A DNA stretch of 64,000 nt, taken from positions 54,674,891-54,738,890 of the forward strand of contig CM064872.1 in assembly GCA_032719365.1 (NCBI GenBank). Reading direction: 5' to 3'. Below the pieces are notes generated by a model, which was not told the origin of the DNA, did no database searches, and saw only the letters and a list, made by a program, of their open reading frames with translations. The position numbers and the translations under genes were made by a program. This DNA is from Prinsepia uniflora (taxonomy: Eukaryota; Streptophyta; Magnoliopsida; Rosales; Rosaceae). This document shows, piece by piece, positions 36,790-52,440 of the stretch (position 1 is its first letter; every line of letters starts with the position of its first letter).

Positions 36790-39700
36790 TGTCAGGACTC
36801 GTCCCAAATCCCCTGGATTATCATGGGACGTGTCTGCTCCAGCCTGACACGAAGTGTCAGATAAGGGATGATTCCAACCTTAGCCCAAACGGAGCTTCCA
36901 GAGTGCTCCAGGATCGGAGGAGGGGTGTGATGTCTCGGTCTCTGCTACAGCCCGCATCCGCGATCAATCTGAAGAGCATTAAAACCAGTGAAAACTGTGA
37001 GTGGAAGAAACCAATAATTTACAAAACACATTTATAAAAAGACATGTATACCCTTCACTAAAATGCATGCATACATTCGAAAACCAGTATTTTAAACCAT
37101 TAGGACCTTAGCCCAAAACCATAAACCAAAGTATGTGGGAACTCAGCCCAAACCCAATCAAGTGGGAACTCAGCCCAAAACAAAATCCGTAGGGACTCCG
37201 CCCGATTCAAATCACGTGGGTCTCAGCCCAACTCCAATACATGTGGGTCTCAACCCAAAACCAATACAAGTGGATCTCTGACAGGACACACCCCGATTAT
37301 CACCCCGATAACCGAGGTGAACTCTGCTCCCGTCTGACAACCCAACACAAAAGACCAAAACAACCTCACGAAAACCACAAATTACACTGTCAGCCGAAGG
37401 AGAAATTACAACATCCAAGAGTTAACCGTTATACAGAGCATAGTACCAAACAAAATAAAAGAAAACCACACACAGAGTACACGCACAACGAAACACTGAA
37501 ACCACTCCGGGAAAACGCTATGCCTCCGACGCTGCCTCAACGTCAACCCCCGCGCTAGCTCCACGACCTGGAGGGCAGTTAAAAATCAGAAGGTGTGAGT
37601 GGACCATAAAGAATAAAAGTTTCAAAAACCATTTTATAAACAAACCAGGGTTTAGCCCTCCGTTTTGAAAACATGCATGCATAACCCAATTTCTGAAAAC
37701 ATTTATAAATCACATTATTTTCATCACGAAAACCGCAACAATATAAACACAGTATGATAAACGTTATAAAACATTAGCAGTAAAACATCAGATACCAATG
37801 TAATCATCCGATCAAACCTGCTGGATCTATCCGAGTCTTTAAACTCCCGAGTCTTTAAACTCAATCCAGGCCTTAATATAATCCGAGTCTTTAAACTCCC
37901 GAGTCTTTAAACTCAATAGGCCTACGGGGGAAATATCAATATATCCGAGTCTTTAAACTCAATCCGGGTCTTTAAACCCAAACCGGGCTCGTCCCCCATC
38001 AAACATAATCCGGGTATTTAAACCCAATAACCAGATCCAGCAAATCCAATCCAAAACCATTTGAAAACCATTTTTAAATCCATATCCAAACCCGAATCCG
38101 AAATCACTGGCCCGAAGCCCTTCCGGCATCCAGAACCGTCATTCCGAACCCAAATCCAGAAATCCACTTTTCAACTTTAAAACCAAATCTAGCTTTCCGA
38201 AATCCGATTCTAAAACCGAAAACCTTTTTTGTCAAATCATATTCCAAAATCCATTTATAATCATTGAAAATCATTTATCGTTTGAAATCCCAAAATCATG
38301 GCATCATAATCAGAAATCAAGCCTTTCTCGTAAAACGTGTCAAATACGTCATTTCTCGAAAAACGTGCAATTATATAAAACAGTTATAGCATATTCAAAT
38401 AATCATGAAATCACATATAAAACCATAAATCAAGTAATTAAAAGCAGTTATGCATGCTCAGTTATAAGGAAGAAGTCCACTCACAGTTACAGGGTACGTC
38501 ACTCGCGTCCCGAACGTCCTGTATGTTCCTCGACCTCCTCGGGCATTCCCGATCCTGTCACAAGTCACCAAAGCGAGTCACTAACACGTCCACTACGTTC
38601 CTCCTATTTTTCTCCAATTTTCCCGAACATCGAACGTAACTAACCGGGACCCTAAACCTTCAACCTCGTAGAACTAACCCGAAACAACGTCTGATTGTCC
38701 CGAAACCTATCCCAAAAGACTCGTTACATCGATTAGACCAAAAATTATGTTGGAAGGTTCGCCGGAATCATCCCCACGCGCCACCCAAAGTGGCTGCGCG
38801 TGGGCCTCGCGCGCCTGCACACAGTCACTGTTCATCGTCTTCTTCGATGGGTGGACCGGTCTGAACCGGCGTTCCTGGTTCTCCGCCTTCCTGCAACCAT
38901 TTCTGCTCCTTGTTCCACCAGTAGCTTCGTCCCCTTCTTAGACAACGATTCCCCTCAACCAAACTCGACATCACTACCCCTAACCTGTCTCCCCAAGCTC
39001 GAAACAGAACCCGTCCAAATCCCCTGTTTCTCAATCTGGCCACCCGTGCATCCCCCCTTCACGGCTGCACAACCAACAGCTTCCTAGGGACCTACTTAGT
39101 CGACTAGCACTCACCAAACACCTCGACTCCGCCCCTAACTTCACGACTTTCAGTTTGACCCAAAATGAAAAAACAGAGCATACTGAGGGAACTAAGAAAT
39201 TACCTGTGCTCAGGCCGCCACCGTGTCGTGCCCTAACCTGTCAAGCACGTCTCCACCGTTCTCTGAGCACCACCACCAGCCTCGTTTGGTTGAAACACGA
39301 CAGCACCACCACCAAACTCCCTCTCTGTTTCTCTGGTCTACTACTCACCTCCCACGCACAGTCACACCCAAAGCCTCACAAACACGATCACACGCTCTCC
39401 TAACTCTCCTTCGAACACCACAGAACCTCACAACACTCACACTCTCACTCAGTGGGATCGATTCCTCCTCACTGTCTCCAGTCTCTGTTTTCCTCTTCGA
39501 ACACGACTCAAAACACAAACAACCATTTAATTTATGCCCGTGCACCCTTGAACCCACTACACACACCCCACGTGTCCACAATCCCCTGGCCCAAACTCAA
39601 AAATATCCAATCTTTCCTGAACACTTGTCCTCATCAGATTGCACTATTCCCAATGTGCCAAAAAGACCAAAATGCCCCTCTTGTTCAATTTTACGGTTTT

Positions 39701-42451
39701 ACCCCTCACGTTCTAGACCCGTATCTCGGTTGTCCGACGTCCGATGAAAGCATGTCGCCTGTCGTTGAACTCAGGACGACGAGATCTATCTAACGATCCT
39801 CGGTTTACGTGTAAAAACCTTATCGTGCTAAAATTTAACTTTTCCCCCTATTTTAACCAAATTACGAAAGTGCCCTCAACCTTCCGAACATCATAACTTC
39901 CTCCTCGGATGTCGGAATCGGGCGTGCCAACTGTCTACGGATTCGTGACGTCCCGAACTACGTCACGGTCATCGGTCAATGCCCAATTGACCGCCCGAAC
40001 TAAAATTTAACATTTTGCCCAACTAGGGGCAAAATCGCCATTCTGCGCCCAAGGTCCAAAAGTAACCCACTAACTACCGATTAACCCAATTAATCCACCA
40101 CTAATCACCTCACTACTCCTAACTTCCGGGACGGATCCTTACAGTCTCAGCCCAAAACCAATCCCCGGCATCCCTGATGCTTGACATCTCGGATGTCACA
40201 ATCAACACTGTCATGGTTCCAAGCTATGCGTGCTACCCAGGGTCTCAAATCCCAAGTCTCCCTAGGGTCCACCCAGGTCAATGACCCGCAGATCAATGAC
40301 CCTCCCTAGGGGGAGGTTTTAACCTCTAGCAATCCTGCTCCTGAATCACTATACGGACTAGTCACTCCGTGCAATGACCTCTCGCAGGTAATGCCCTGTG
40401 ACTACTCCAGAATACTATGAGACGTCTGGAGGAGACAACCCACCACTCCAAGATACTACCGGACGTCTGGAGGGCAACCGTTCGTGAGGATGGTATATGG
40501 AAAACCGTTTTACAAATCAGCTCAAAACCGTTCAAAGGGCTATGCCCGAGTTTTCCATAAAACCATCATAAATCCAAATTCAATTGGGGTCCCCGACCCG
40601 CAATCACATTATAAACCATAACTGGGCCTCTTGCCTGAATTCGTAAACCAACGGGGCCCCCAGCCCGATATCATAACCAATTGGTCCTCAAGCCCGATCA
40701 TGTAAACCAAATGGGCCGCTAGCCCAATATCTCATTAAATCAAATGAACTTCAAGTCCGATAGTTTCCAATTCAAATGGGTCTCATGCCCGGTTCCACAT
40801 TTCTAAAACACTTTCAAATCATAGTTCAACTGGGACTCACGCCCGAATCTCGATTTCACGCATCCCCATGAAATCCTCAAAATTGTAAACCAATTCTTCG
40901 GCTTCATGCCTCTTCGTGAAACCTCAGAATCATGTAAAACACAAGCACCAAGCACACTCGACCGAAGCCCAAACATCATATAAAACAGAAATCTCGAACT
41001 ATGTGCACTAACGCATTTTCCTCCGAAAATTCCTAACAACCCATATTGAAATCACATGCACTCATAGCATCTCAAAACATGTTCATAAACACATATAAAA
41101 CAGCTATGCATGCATCAATTTAGAAATAAAGGTCCACTCACATACCGTCCAAGCTGCTCCTCGATATGCGCGCCATAAGCCTCTCTGGGCCAATCACCAT
41201 CTCCGGGATTCCCAAACCTGTCCAAATCATATTCTAAGGTCAATAAACACTTCAATATGCTTTCATTAAATCCCTGTAATTTTCCCACAATTTTAACATA
41301 TTTTAAACTCGATCCTAAACCTTCGAACATCCCGAACCTATATCGAAACGATATCCGATCGACTCGAAACTTGTCCTAAAATGTTCGTTACATCGAATAG
41401 ATGAAAACACATGTTGGACACTTTCCAAAAAAGTGCCCCACGCGCCGCCCAAAGGCCCTGCGCGTGGGAGCCACACGCCACTGCACAGTCATCTTCAACC
41501 TTGTGATTCGGCTGGTTCAGACCGATCCACTAGTCAGCCGGTCCAACTGAATCAGCGTGACCGGTCCAGGCCATTTTCTCCCCCTTTTTCAACCCGTTTT
41601 CATCTCTTTTCGATTCGAATCCCTTTGTCTCATCCTTATCAACCTACCTATGTAATTAAAACTAAGAAAAACTACCTATAACACATTGGCTCAATCCCCC
41701 TCTCACGGCCCTGTTTTCCAACCCATTCCCTGGGTTGTTCGGCCAACAACCACCATCCAAAACCACCACAAAACATCCATACAAACCCAATAAGCATCCC
41801 CTAATCAACATAAAACATCTCTAACGTCCAAAACACAAAATTCAAAATTCGAATTAAAAAGGGGTTACGGGTTTACCCGTTTCCCTGTGGCTCCACCGCT
41901 GTCCACGGCAGTTTTGTCACCTCTCAACGTCGTCGTCTCATCCTCCCACTCATCCTCAGCCTTTCACTCGATCAACATAGGTTTATGGAGGAATGGGGTC
42001 TGGGTTTTCATGGGTTTTGGACTAGGTTGATCGAATGGAAAGAAAGGAAAACAGATGCATGTATTTGTGTAATAGGAACAATGGATGAGTGACACTTGTC
42101 ACTCATCCATTGGGCCTATTTCAAAATATATGGGCCCACTGAGGACAAAAGTCCACCCGTCTCGTAATTCGCAATGTTCCTTGGAACTTCCGTGAACCGC
42201 AACTTTCCCATCGAATGTCCGATTTCGACGTGCCGCTTGTCTACAGACTTGTATCGACCCGATCTACGTAACGGTGCTCGGTCCTTGGGCATTGGACCTC
42301 CCGGATCAAAAGTTAACTTTTTACCTTCGTTCAGGGGTAAAATCGTAATTTCACCCTAAACGTCCGATAATCCTTGACTAATCACCGATTGGCCTCGTTA
42401 ATCAGTAATTAATTCTTAATTAATCCATAAAATTAGGGATGGGTCATTACA
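36790..42451 (-). mobile_element. Solo LTR C (group 2), interrupted by solo LTR D
   Basis: Plus-strand ends are TGTCAGGACTCGTCCC... and ...GGGATGGGTCATTACA. The TSD is TGCCC (36785-36789)/TACCC (42452-42456) with one transition; Cassandra LTR sequence continues on both sides. Net length without D is about 2.8 kb. It contains the group 2 array (40611-40850), a CACGCGC module (about 41438-41475) and the palindrome GATGAGTGACA-CT-TGTCACTCATC (42084-42107). Confidence 0.88.
37279..40143 (-). mobile_element. Solo LTR D (group 1), 2865 bp, inside LTR C
   Basis: Plus-strand ends are TGACAGGACACACCCC... and ...GGGACGGATCCTTACA, flanked by ATCTC (37274-37278) and GTCTC (40144-40148). LTR C sequence ('tctcagcccaaaacca') continues on both sides. 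It holds the GAGTCTTTAAACTC array at 37829-38025 and the CACGCGC module at about 38773-38818. No coding region. Confidence 0.88.
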
Positions 42452-42456
42452 TACCC

Positions 42457-42550
42457 ACACATACAAGGCATTTCACCTTCTCCCCCCCCCCCCCCCCTCC
42501 CAGAGCGATATGGGATTGTTCACCATTCTTCCCATGACACGGGTCTTACA
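42457..42550 (-). mobile_element. Cassandra copy 2, second LTR, piece 3 of 3
   Basis: 'acacatacaaggcatttcac' through 'gggattgttcaccattc' to 'cacgggtcttaca' matches 20120-20199 of the first LTR, with a 16-bp C run (42482-42497) not present there. Ends TTACA at 42550; the following 'atcca' equals the start of the internal region after the first LTR. Confidence 0.85.
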
Positions 42551-42560
42551 ATCCATTTAT

Positions 42561-45329
<2,769 letters not shown>

Positions 45330-46147
45330 CAACCAAATTGAGAACAACGATGCTTTTGGATCGGATGATGGGTCTTTGGAGGCTAATGGGTTTGAAAATC
45401 AAGAAAATCCAGTGTCTTTCGCTAAGGCATTGATCCAATAGGATGCCAACAATGGCGGTAGGTTCTCTATGCTGAGGTACGACGTAGCTGGCGGTGGACA
45501 GTTCACCTATGTTAGGATTGGCATCGCCCAAAAATGAGTGGGTGTGTGAGCTTCAATCGATTCCCAGCGGTGAATTAGAGGCTATGACTGGATCAAGAGC
45601 CGTCAGGAGATACGGTGGCCTTGGCCCTAACAAGTTGGAGGATTGGGAGACCATCCCATCGATGGCAATGTCGTTTTCAAAATGGTCGATCAAGGCCCAG
45701 GGTTGTACCTACTCAAAAGGAGCATATCGCGTAGGATGTTTCCTAGCCGAATTTTGAGTTTTCGGGTCTTGGGTCTGCCAACAACGGTATTGAGTTCTTG
45801 TTTGTTTGGACTTTCATTATTGTATATTAAGGTTTCTCTTTTCTGAATGAAATTTATCATTACAAAAATTGGACAAAACAGTATTTTAGCGGGTTTGGAA
45901 GAACATGAAGTCACTCTCCGCTCTATGGTTCCATTAGCAGTCTATCTTCCCTTTGATGTATATATTCTTTCATGTACACTTGGATGTAATTGGGGTTCGA
46001 ATTTTTGAGTGATTACACATGGTCTTGCAATGTTGCGGATTTAGTTGTGTTTTTAATGATGATGATTGTCTAATAGGTTTTTGAGCATTTCATTCCATTC
46101 AATCGAAAGGTGAAATGGGGATCGTAGAGGTAAGGCACAGCTACATA
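45330..46147 (+). pseudogene. Gene-fragment island; ARF-like B3-domain piece at about 45340-45480
   Basis: Reading from 45331, an acidic stretch is followed by 'NPVSFAKALIQ', a TAG (45438-45440) and 'DANNGGRFSMLRY'. Auxin response factors of the ARF10/16/17 clade have SFAK-L-x-x-SDANNGGGFSVPR at the start of the B3 DNA-binding domain, so this looks like a short captured or retained fragment with a stop at the serine codon. The match fades after 45480. The rest to 46147 has an 87-codon open frame (45494-45757) of unknown identity and AT-rich DNA. The island is bounded by LTR J and solo LTR K. Confidence 0.45.
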
Positions 46148-48638
46148 TCTAATGTCAGGACCCGTCCCAAATATCACCTCGATACCCGGGATGAACCATG
46201 CTCCCGTCTGACAATCACACTTAAAGTACCAAAATAACCTTAATATCACCATAAGCATAACTATCAGACGAAGGAGTAAATATAATACAACTGTCAGTCA
46301 GAGCATAGTTCTACAAAATGGGCACAAAATCCTACTATGCTAATCTCGCAATGGAAGAATGTCGGAAGCTCTATGCCTCGATTCCTGCCTCAACGTTCAC
46401 CCCAACACTATCACCACGACCTGGAGGGAAAATTTAAAACCAAAAAGTGTGAGTGGACTAGAATAAATAAAAGTTTCAAAAACAGTTTATCATCAAATCA
46501 GAGTTAAGGCAAAATAATAATAATATTTGTTCCCTCCGTTTTGAAAACATGCATGCCTAACGAATATTCTGAAACCACAACATCAGCGATATAATGTATT
46601 TCATAAACCACTATATTAAAACCACGTCTGATCAAACCTGCTGGGTCTATCCGAGTCTTTAAACTCAACCAGGCCTCAAATGTAATCCGAGTCTTTAAAC
46701 TCCCGAGTCTTTAAACTCAATAGGCCTATGGGGGTAATATCATTAATGTCCGAGTCTTTAAACTCCCGAGTCTTTAAACTCAATCCGGGCCCGTCCTCCA
46801 TCCATCAGAACATCCGGGTCTTTAAACCCATATCCAGATCCAGCAAATCCAATCCAAATTCAATGTAAAACCATTTCTAAATCCATAGCCAAACTCGAAT
46901 TCGAAATCCCCGGTTCGAAGCCCTTCCGCGTTCAGAACCGTCATTCCGAACCCAAATCCGGAAATCCACTTTTTAAACCAAAATCCGCGATTATCAAAAA
47001 TCGTGTTTCATAATCCATTTATCATCATCAGAAAACAAGTATAAATTGAAATCCGTAAGTATGGTATCAAAATCCGAAATCCATCTTTTTCTCGAAAAAC
47101 GTGTAAAAATTCGAAAATGCCTCGAAAAACGTGCAAGCATATCAATCACATATAGTCACATATAAACATCATTAAAAAGCATAAAAACATACTTAAAATA
47201 ATAAAACATAATTAAAAACAGTTAGGCATGCTTGAAAGAAAAGAAAGAGTCCACTCACGAATCTGAACGAGTCAATCGCGCTCCGTGCGTTCCTCGACCG
47301 TCTCAGGCGTCTCCCGTCCTGTCAATATGCACCAAATAGGGTCACAAATACAACAAGGATACTAACCCTAATTTCCCCAATTTTTCGGGAATTTATTCAT
47401 ATTTTAATCTTAGACCCTAAACCGTCCGGATTCCCGAACTATCTCATAACATCGTCCGATTAACCCGAAAATCACACCAATGGATTCCTTAGGACATTTA
47501 GAACCAAAACCATGTTGGAAGGTTGGCCGGAATCCTCCCCACGCGCCTCCATGTGCCGCCCAAAGTGGTTGTGCGTGGGCCTCACGCGCCTGCTACAGTG
47601 TTTCTTCAACCTCGAGTCACCCGATTCAACACAGTTGAACCGGCGTGACCGGTTCTCCTCCATTCCGCCACCAATCTTCTTCCTTTCCACTCCATTAGTT
47701 CCGTCCAGTCCCCAACAATCCTCCCATGTCCTAACAATTGAAAATCACGGCCTAAAACTTCACGATTTCCCCTTCGAAAATCATGGCCCGTGGCCCCTGT
47801 TTTGGCCACCGGCCACCCAGGTCCTCCCCTGGCACTGCACCACACTCAAACGACTCCTGGGACCTCCAGGAGTCTCACCCTGACCTCCAAATCCCTCGAC
47901 TCTAGCCCTAAGTCCACGACTTTGGAAAATAAGAAAAACGGGAAAACAAGGGAATCGGGGTATACCTTCGATTCTGTCTCCGCCGTGTGCACCGCCGCGT
48001 GCCACGGTGCTCGTTGAGCTCCCTGCTGTCACCTGAGCCTCCTATTGTCTTGGTTTGAGCCACCACACGGCACAACCACCGCCACAGTCCACCGTCTCTC
48101 TGTTTTTCCCAGAAATTCCAGCCGTCCACCGTCGTGTCTCCGTGCACGATTCCACTTCAAAACACGATCAACAGCTCACTCTCCTCTCTCTGTCACTCTA
48201 ACAATCCACCAAACTCTTCCAGACACCCTGAATCGATCACCCACTCTCAATTTCTTCCTCTCTGTTTCGCTGTGTCGAAGCCAAATGCACGGGATCAAAT
48301 TGGACAATTTGTGGCCGTGCACAATTTAGACGTGCCTAGAACCCTCTGGTTCTCTCCCACGTGTCCACATTCCCATGGACCAGCACAAAATATCCCAATC
48401 CACAGCTGCCACTTGCTCTGATCTGATTGGGCTGAGGGGAAAAAGACCAAATTGCCCCTAGTTATAAAAATTACTGTTTTACCCTCAAAACGTTCTAGAC
48501 CCGTATGTAACGACCCGTCTCGAATTCCGGGATTAGGTTAGTGACTAATCTCGATTAGTGAGGTTGAACGGTGCTTAGTAGATCGAAATCGGACAAAATG
48601 TGCAAAATGACCGTTTTGCCCCTGGTCGCGGGCAAAAT

Positions 48639-48985
48639 GTTGACTTTTTGATCGGGCGGTCAAACGGACTTTGACCGATGACCGTGACGTAGTTCGGGAC
48701 GTCACGAGTTCATAGACAGGTGGCACGTTCGATTCCGACATTCGTAGAGAAAGTTATGATGTTCGGAAGTTGAGGGGCATTTTGGTAATTTGGCATACTA
48801 TGGGCCAAATGTTGACTTTTTGATCGGGAGGTCCGATGGGCGAGGGCCAAGGACCGTTACGTAGGTCTCGTCGATACGAATCCAACGACAGGCGGCATGC
48901 TGAAATCGGAGATTCGACGACGAAGTTATGGTCAAGGACGTAAAACGCGATTAACCGAGACTCGGAATAAAATAATAATATAATA
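48639..48985 (+). repeat. Diverged tandem duplication (~172-bp period) near the LTR L start
   Basis: Two units start with 'gttgactttttgatcggg' at 48639 and 48811. Each contains 'ac(a)gtag.tc', 'acgacaggcggcatg' or 'atagacaggtggcacg', then 'gattcg..ga.gaagttatg'. The same paired module occurs near the outer end of most LTRs in this window. Confidence 0.75.
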
Positions 48986-50139
48986 ATAAAATCTGATTAC
49001 TTTAATCCAAACCAATCTGGACCCTTGATGAGTGACACATGTCATCATCTCCTTCCTTCCCTAATTCAGGGATCTTTGCTGGCCATTTGGGTTAAATAAT
49101 CATTTTCTCTCCTTAAATCACCACCCTTCATCCTATACTCAGATTAGATCCTAGTCGTTGATTTCATTTTCTTATTTTGTTCTTAAACCATCAGACTCAC
49201 ATTCATCCTCACATTTTCACTTCTTTCAACCCGTGCACTCTCACTCTTTGCTTGCTTACTTCTGAAACATGTCCTAGGAACCTAGACGACCATTTTGGAC
49301 CATGAACCACGGTCGGAATCTCGACGAGTCGCCGGAGTTGATGACCTGAGTTCTCAGCCGATTTTCCCGTCAGTTTTCAGGTAGTTTAATCCACCTAAAA
49401 ATTAGTTTGGATGTCACAGAACCATAGAGGGGATTATGACAAGTCCATAGGATCAAACCGCATCAAAAATGGTGGTCTGGAACTCGATCTGTGATCGGGT
49501 CAAGCCGCGGGTCGACGGCGACCCGGTTACAGACCCGGTTTCAGAACCCGGTTACTGTAGCATAACGTCATCATTGTTGACCTGAATGTTGACCTGGCGC
49601 GTGGGGGCGCGTGAAGGGTATTTTGGGGAAACTTCCAACATGACTTTTAATCTATTCGATGTAACGGACATTTTGGAATTGGTTTCGTGTCGATCGGACA
49701 CCGTCTCGATAGTGTTCGGGATGTCCGAAGGTTTTAAATTAAGTTTAAAAATAAGTAAAAATGCGGGAAAATTACGGGACTTTGATAGGATATTAATGAT
49801 GAGGTTAGTGACCCTCTAATGTGATTTGGACAGGATTGGGAGTCCCGGTGATAGTGGTGTGGCCCGGGAGGGCCGGTGGCACGCGTATCGAGGCACACGG
49901 TTAAAACGGTCTGTGAGTGGACTTTGGTTTTATAAATTCTATGCATGCTTAAATGTTTTACATGGATTATGATTGTGATTGTATGATGTTGGTTTGGTTG
50001 TTGGTAAATTGTACAGTTTCACGTATTTCGAGGCGATTTACGTGCTTGCACGTAAATCGAGGTTTTTCGGTTTTACATGGATTTTCCATATTTATGACTT
50101 GGATATAATGTGATGAAATGGTTTTGAAATTGGAAATAT

Positions 50140-50480
50140 GAACTCGGGCTTGAGGCCCAATTATGTTGGAAATTTCGGACTTGGAGTCCATTTGAAAATC
50201 GGGCCGGGGGCCCAGTTGGTTAATGAAATCGGGCCATGGGCCCAGTTGATATGAAATCGGGCTGAGACCCATTTGAGTTATGTTATCGGGCCAGGGGCCC
50301 AGTTGATTTGTGAATTCGGGCCGTGGGCCCAGTGGGTTTATAAAGTCGGGATGCGGGCCCAGTTGGTTTACAAATCGGGCCGTGGGCCCAGTGGTTCATA
50401 AAATCGGGTATGAGGCCCAGTTGGATAATAAATGTGATTTCGGGTCAGGGACCCTATATTTAATAATTGTGATTTTGGGT
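50140..50480 (+). repeat. ~30-bp GGGCCC-centred array in LTR L
   Basis: Units of 'atcgggccgtgggcccagtt' + 'ggtttataa', about eleven, in the opposite orientation to those in H, M and C because L is plus-oriented. Many units contain the palindrome GGGCCC. Confidence 0.85.
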
Positions 50481-52440
50481 CAAGGACCCTAAATGGAACT
50501 ATGTGGTTTTATGGAAATTTCAGGCAGGGCCCAATGGTAATAATGTGATAAAAGGATTTAATAAAACTGTTTTCCATATACCATCTGGACACAAGGATAT
50601 ATGATGGTCTCCTCCAGATGTCTGGGACACTGGGGAAGTCACGGTGCATTGCCTGCGAGGGGTCATTATACGGAGCAGCCGGACCGTATGATGACTCAGG
50701 AGCAGGATTGCTATGATTGACGTCAGGGACGTCAGACATCAGGGATGTCAGATATATGGACCCGGAGAGACCCCGGGCAGCACGTGTAGCTTATGAAACC
50801 GTGAGATATGACGTCAGGGACGTCTAGCGTCTGGGACGCTAAGCATCTGGGATGTTGGTGATGGTAATGGTAAAATATGGATTAATGAATAAAATGGCTT
50901 ATTGGTTGGATATGTGTTATGTGGTAAAAATGGATTATTGGTTATGAAATGGTATGTAGGGTCGGGGACCCTAAATGGTTTCGGATTTTGAATTGATGTT
51001 CATTTATGGTCGTGGGTGGTGACCCACATGGTTTTAATATGTATGGTGGTGGTATTCCACGGTTTTGGGCTGAGTTCCCACACTTGGTTTTTGGTTAACG
51101 ATTTTTGGGCTAAGGCCCTAATGGCTCGGTTGAGCAAACGTTTTGGTTACTGGTTTTTCGTGGCATGCATACGTTTTTATTGGAGGGCATAAATGTCTTA
51201 TAAATGTATTTGGTAAATTTATTGGTTTTTGTCCACTCACAGCTTTTGGTTTTAATGCCCTTCAGGTTGATCACGGATGCGATTGCAGCAGAGACTGGGA
51301 CATTGTACACCTCCTCCATCGATCCTTGCGCACTCTGGATGCCCCGTTTGGGCAGTGGCTCGTGGTTATCCCTTGTCTGACACCCCTTGTTGGACGGGAG
51401 CAGGGCACATTCCACGGTAATCCCGGGGGGATTGGGATGGGTCCTGTCAACTTGGTATCAGAGCACGGTTGCTCTATTTGTGCGCGCAGGTCGAGGGTGT
51501 GATGTCTCATTGGACTGCAATTCGTTATCAACCTGATAGATAGTTTTTGGGTTTGGATAGTGGATGGAGTGCGATTGGCCCGATACGCCGTGCGTTAATG
51601 TGATTCGACCCAAGTGGGGTTGATTGTGGTGAACTGGTATAGTGGGACCGTCGGTTCGGTCATGTGATATTGGATTGTTGTGCTGCTAGGTGCAGCCAGG
51701 TTCGGGGAACCTCATGTGAGTAATGGTCTAAAAATGTGAACCCTTGTGGTGGTTTCTAGTGTGAGGGATGTTGGTTCATCGGAGTTGGCCGATGACCTAG
51801 TGGTGGAACCCACGTTGATGGGATGGTAGGATTGGATTTGACGTCTATTCGATGTCAGGACCGCGGGGTCGGTCAGGTTGTGGATTTTATATTACGGAAA
51901 ACTGTTTGGTTCGGTTGAACCATAGGGTGTGATTGTGGAACCCTAGTATTAAAAAGGTAAACCTTAATTGTGATTAGCGGGTGAGAACTTGTGCTGCGAC
52001 GAGTGGCTGAGGTCATGGATGACCATGTGGATGGCTCTGGTGAATCTCGTCAGAACTATGGGATCCAATTTACGGATACGGTTCTGAGATAACTTATGGA
52101 ATCCCGTGTTGGATCGGGTATTAGTGTGAGGTATGGATGCGGATCTCGACAGCAATGACAGTTAGGCGGAAGTCATAGGGAGATGACTGGCTATCGAGGG
52201 TAATTGGTGTGGTTATAATACTTGGGGATCAGGGGACATTCAGGGAACGTTCATTTTCCTGATGTGGATTGTCATAGTGGTGGTACCCATAGTCGTGAGG
52301 TACGGGATCGTCGTTCGGTATGAACGGAGATCCAGGATCGTCGTATTTGCACACGGTGTGCAAGTATGGATGTTTGCGGGTTGGTACTTTTGTGCTGATG
52401 CAAGTATGGATGCCTGTGTGCTGACACTAGTGTTGTTGAT

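Noticed and set aside
38800..39793. Several 80-174-codon plus-strand frames in LTR D
   Set aside because: Overlapping in multiple frames, low-complexity Thr/Ser/Pro/His content, within a solo LTR; not conserved in G or K.
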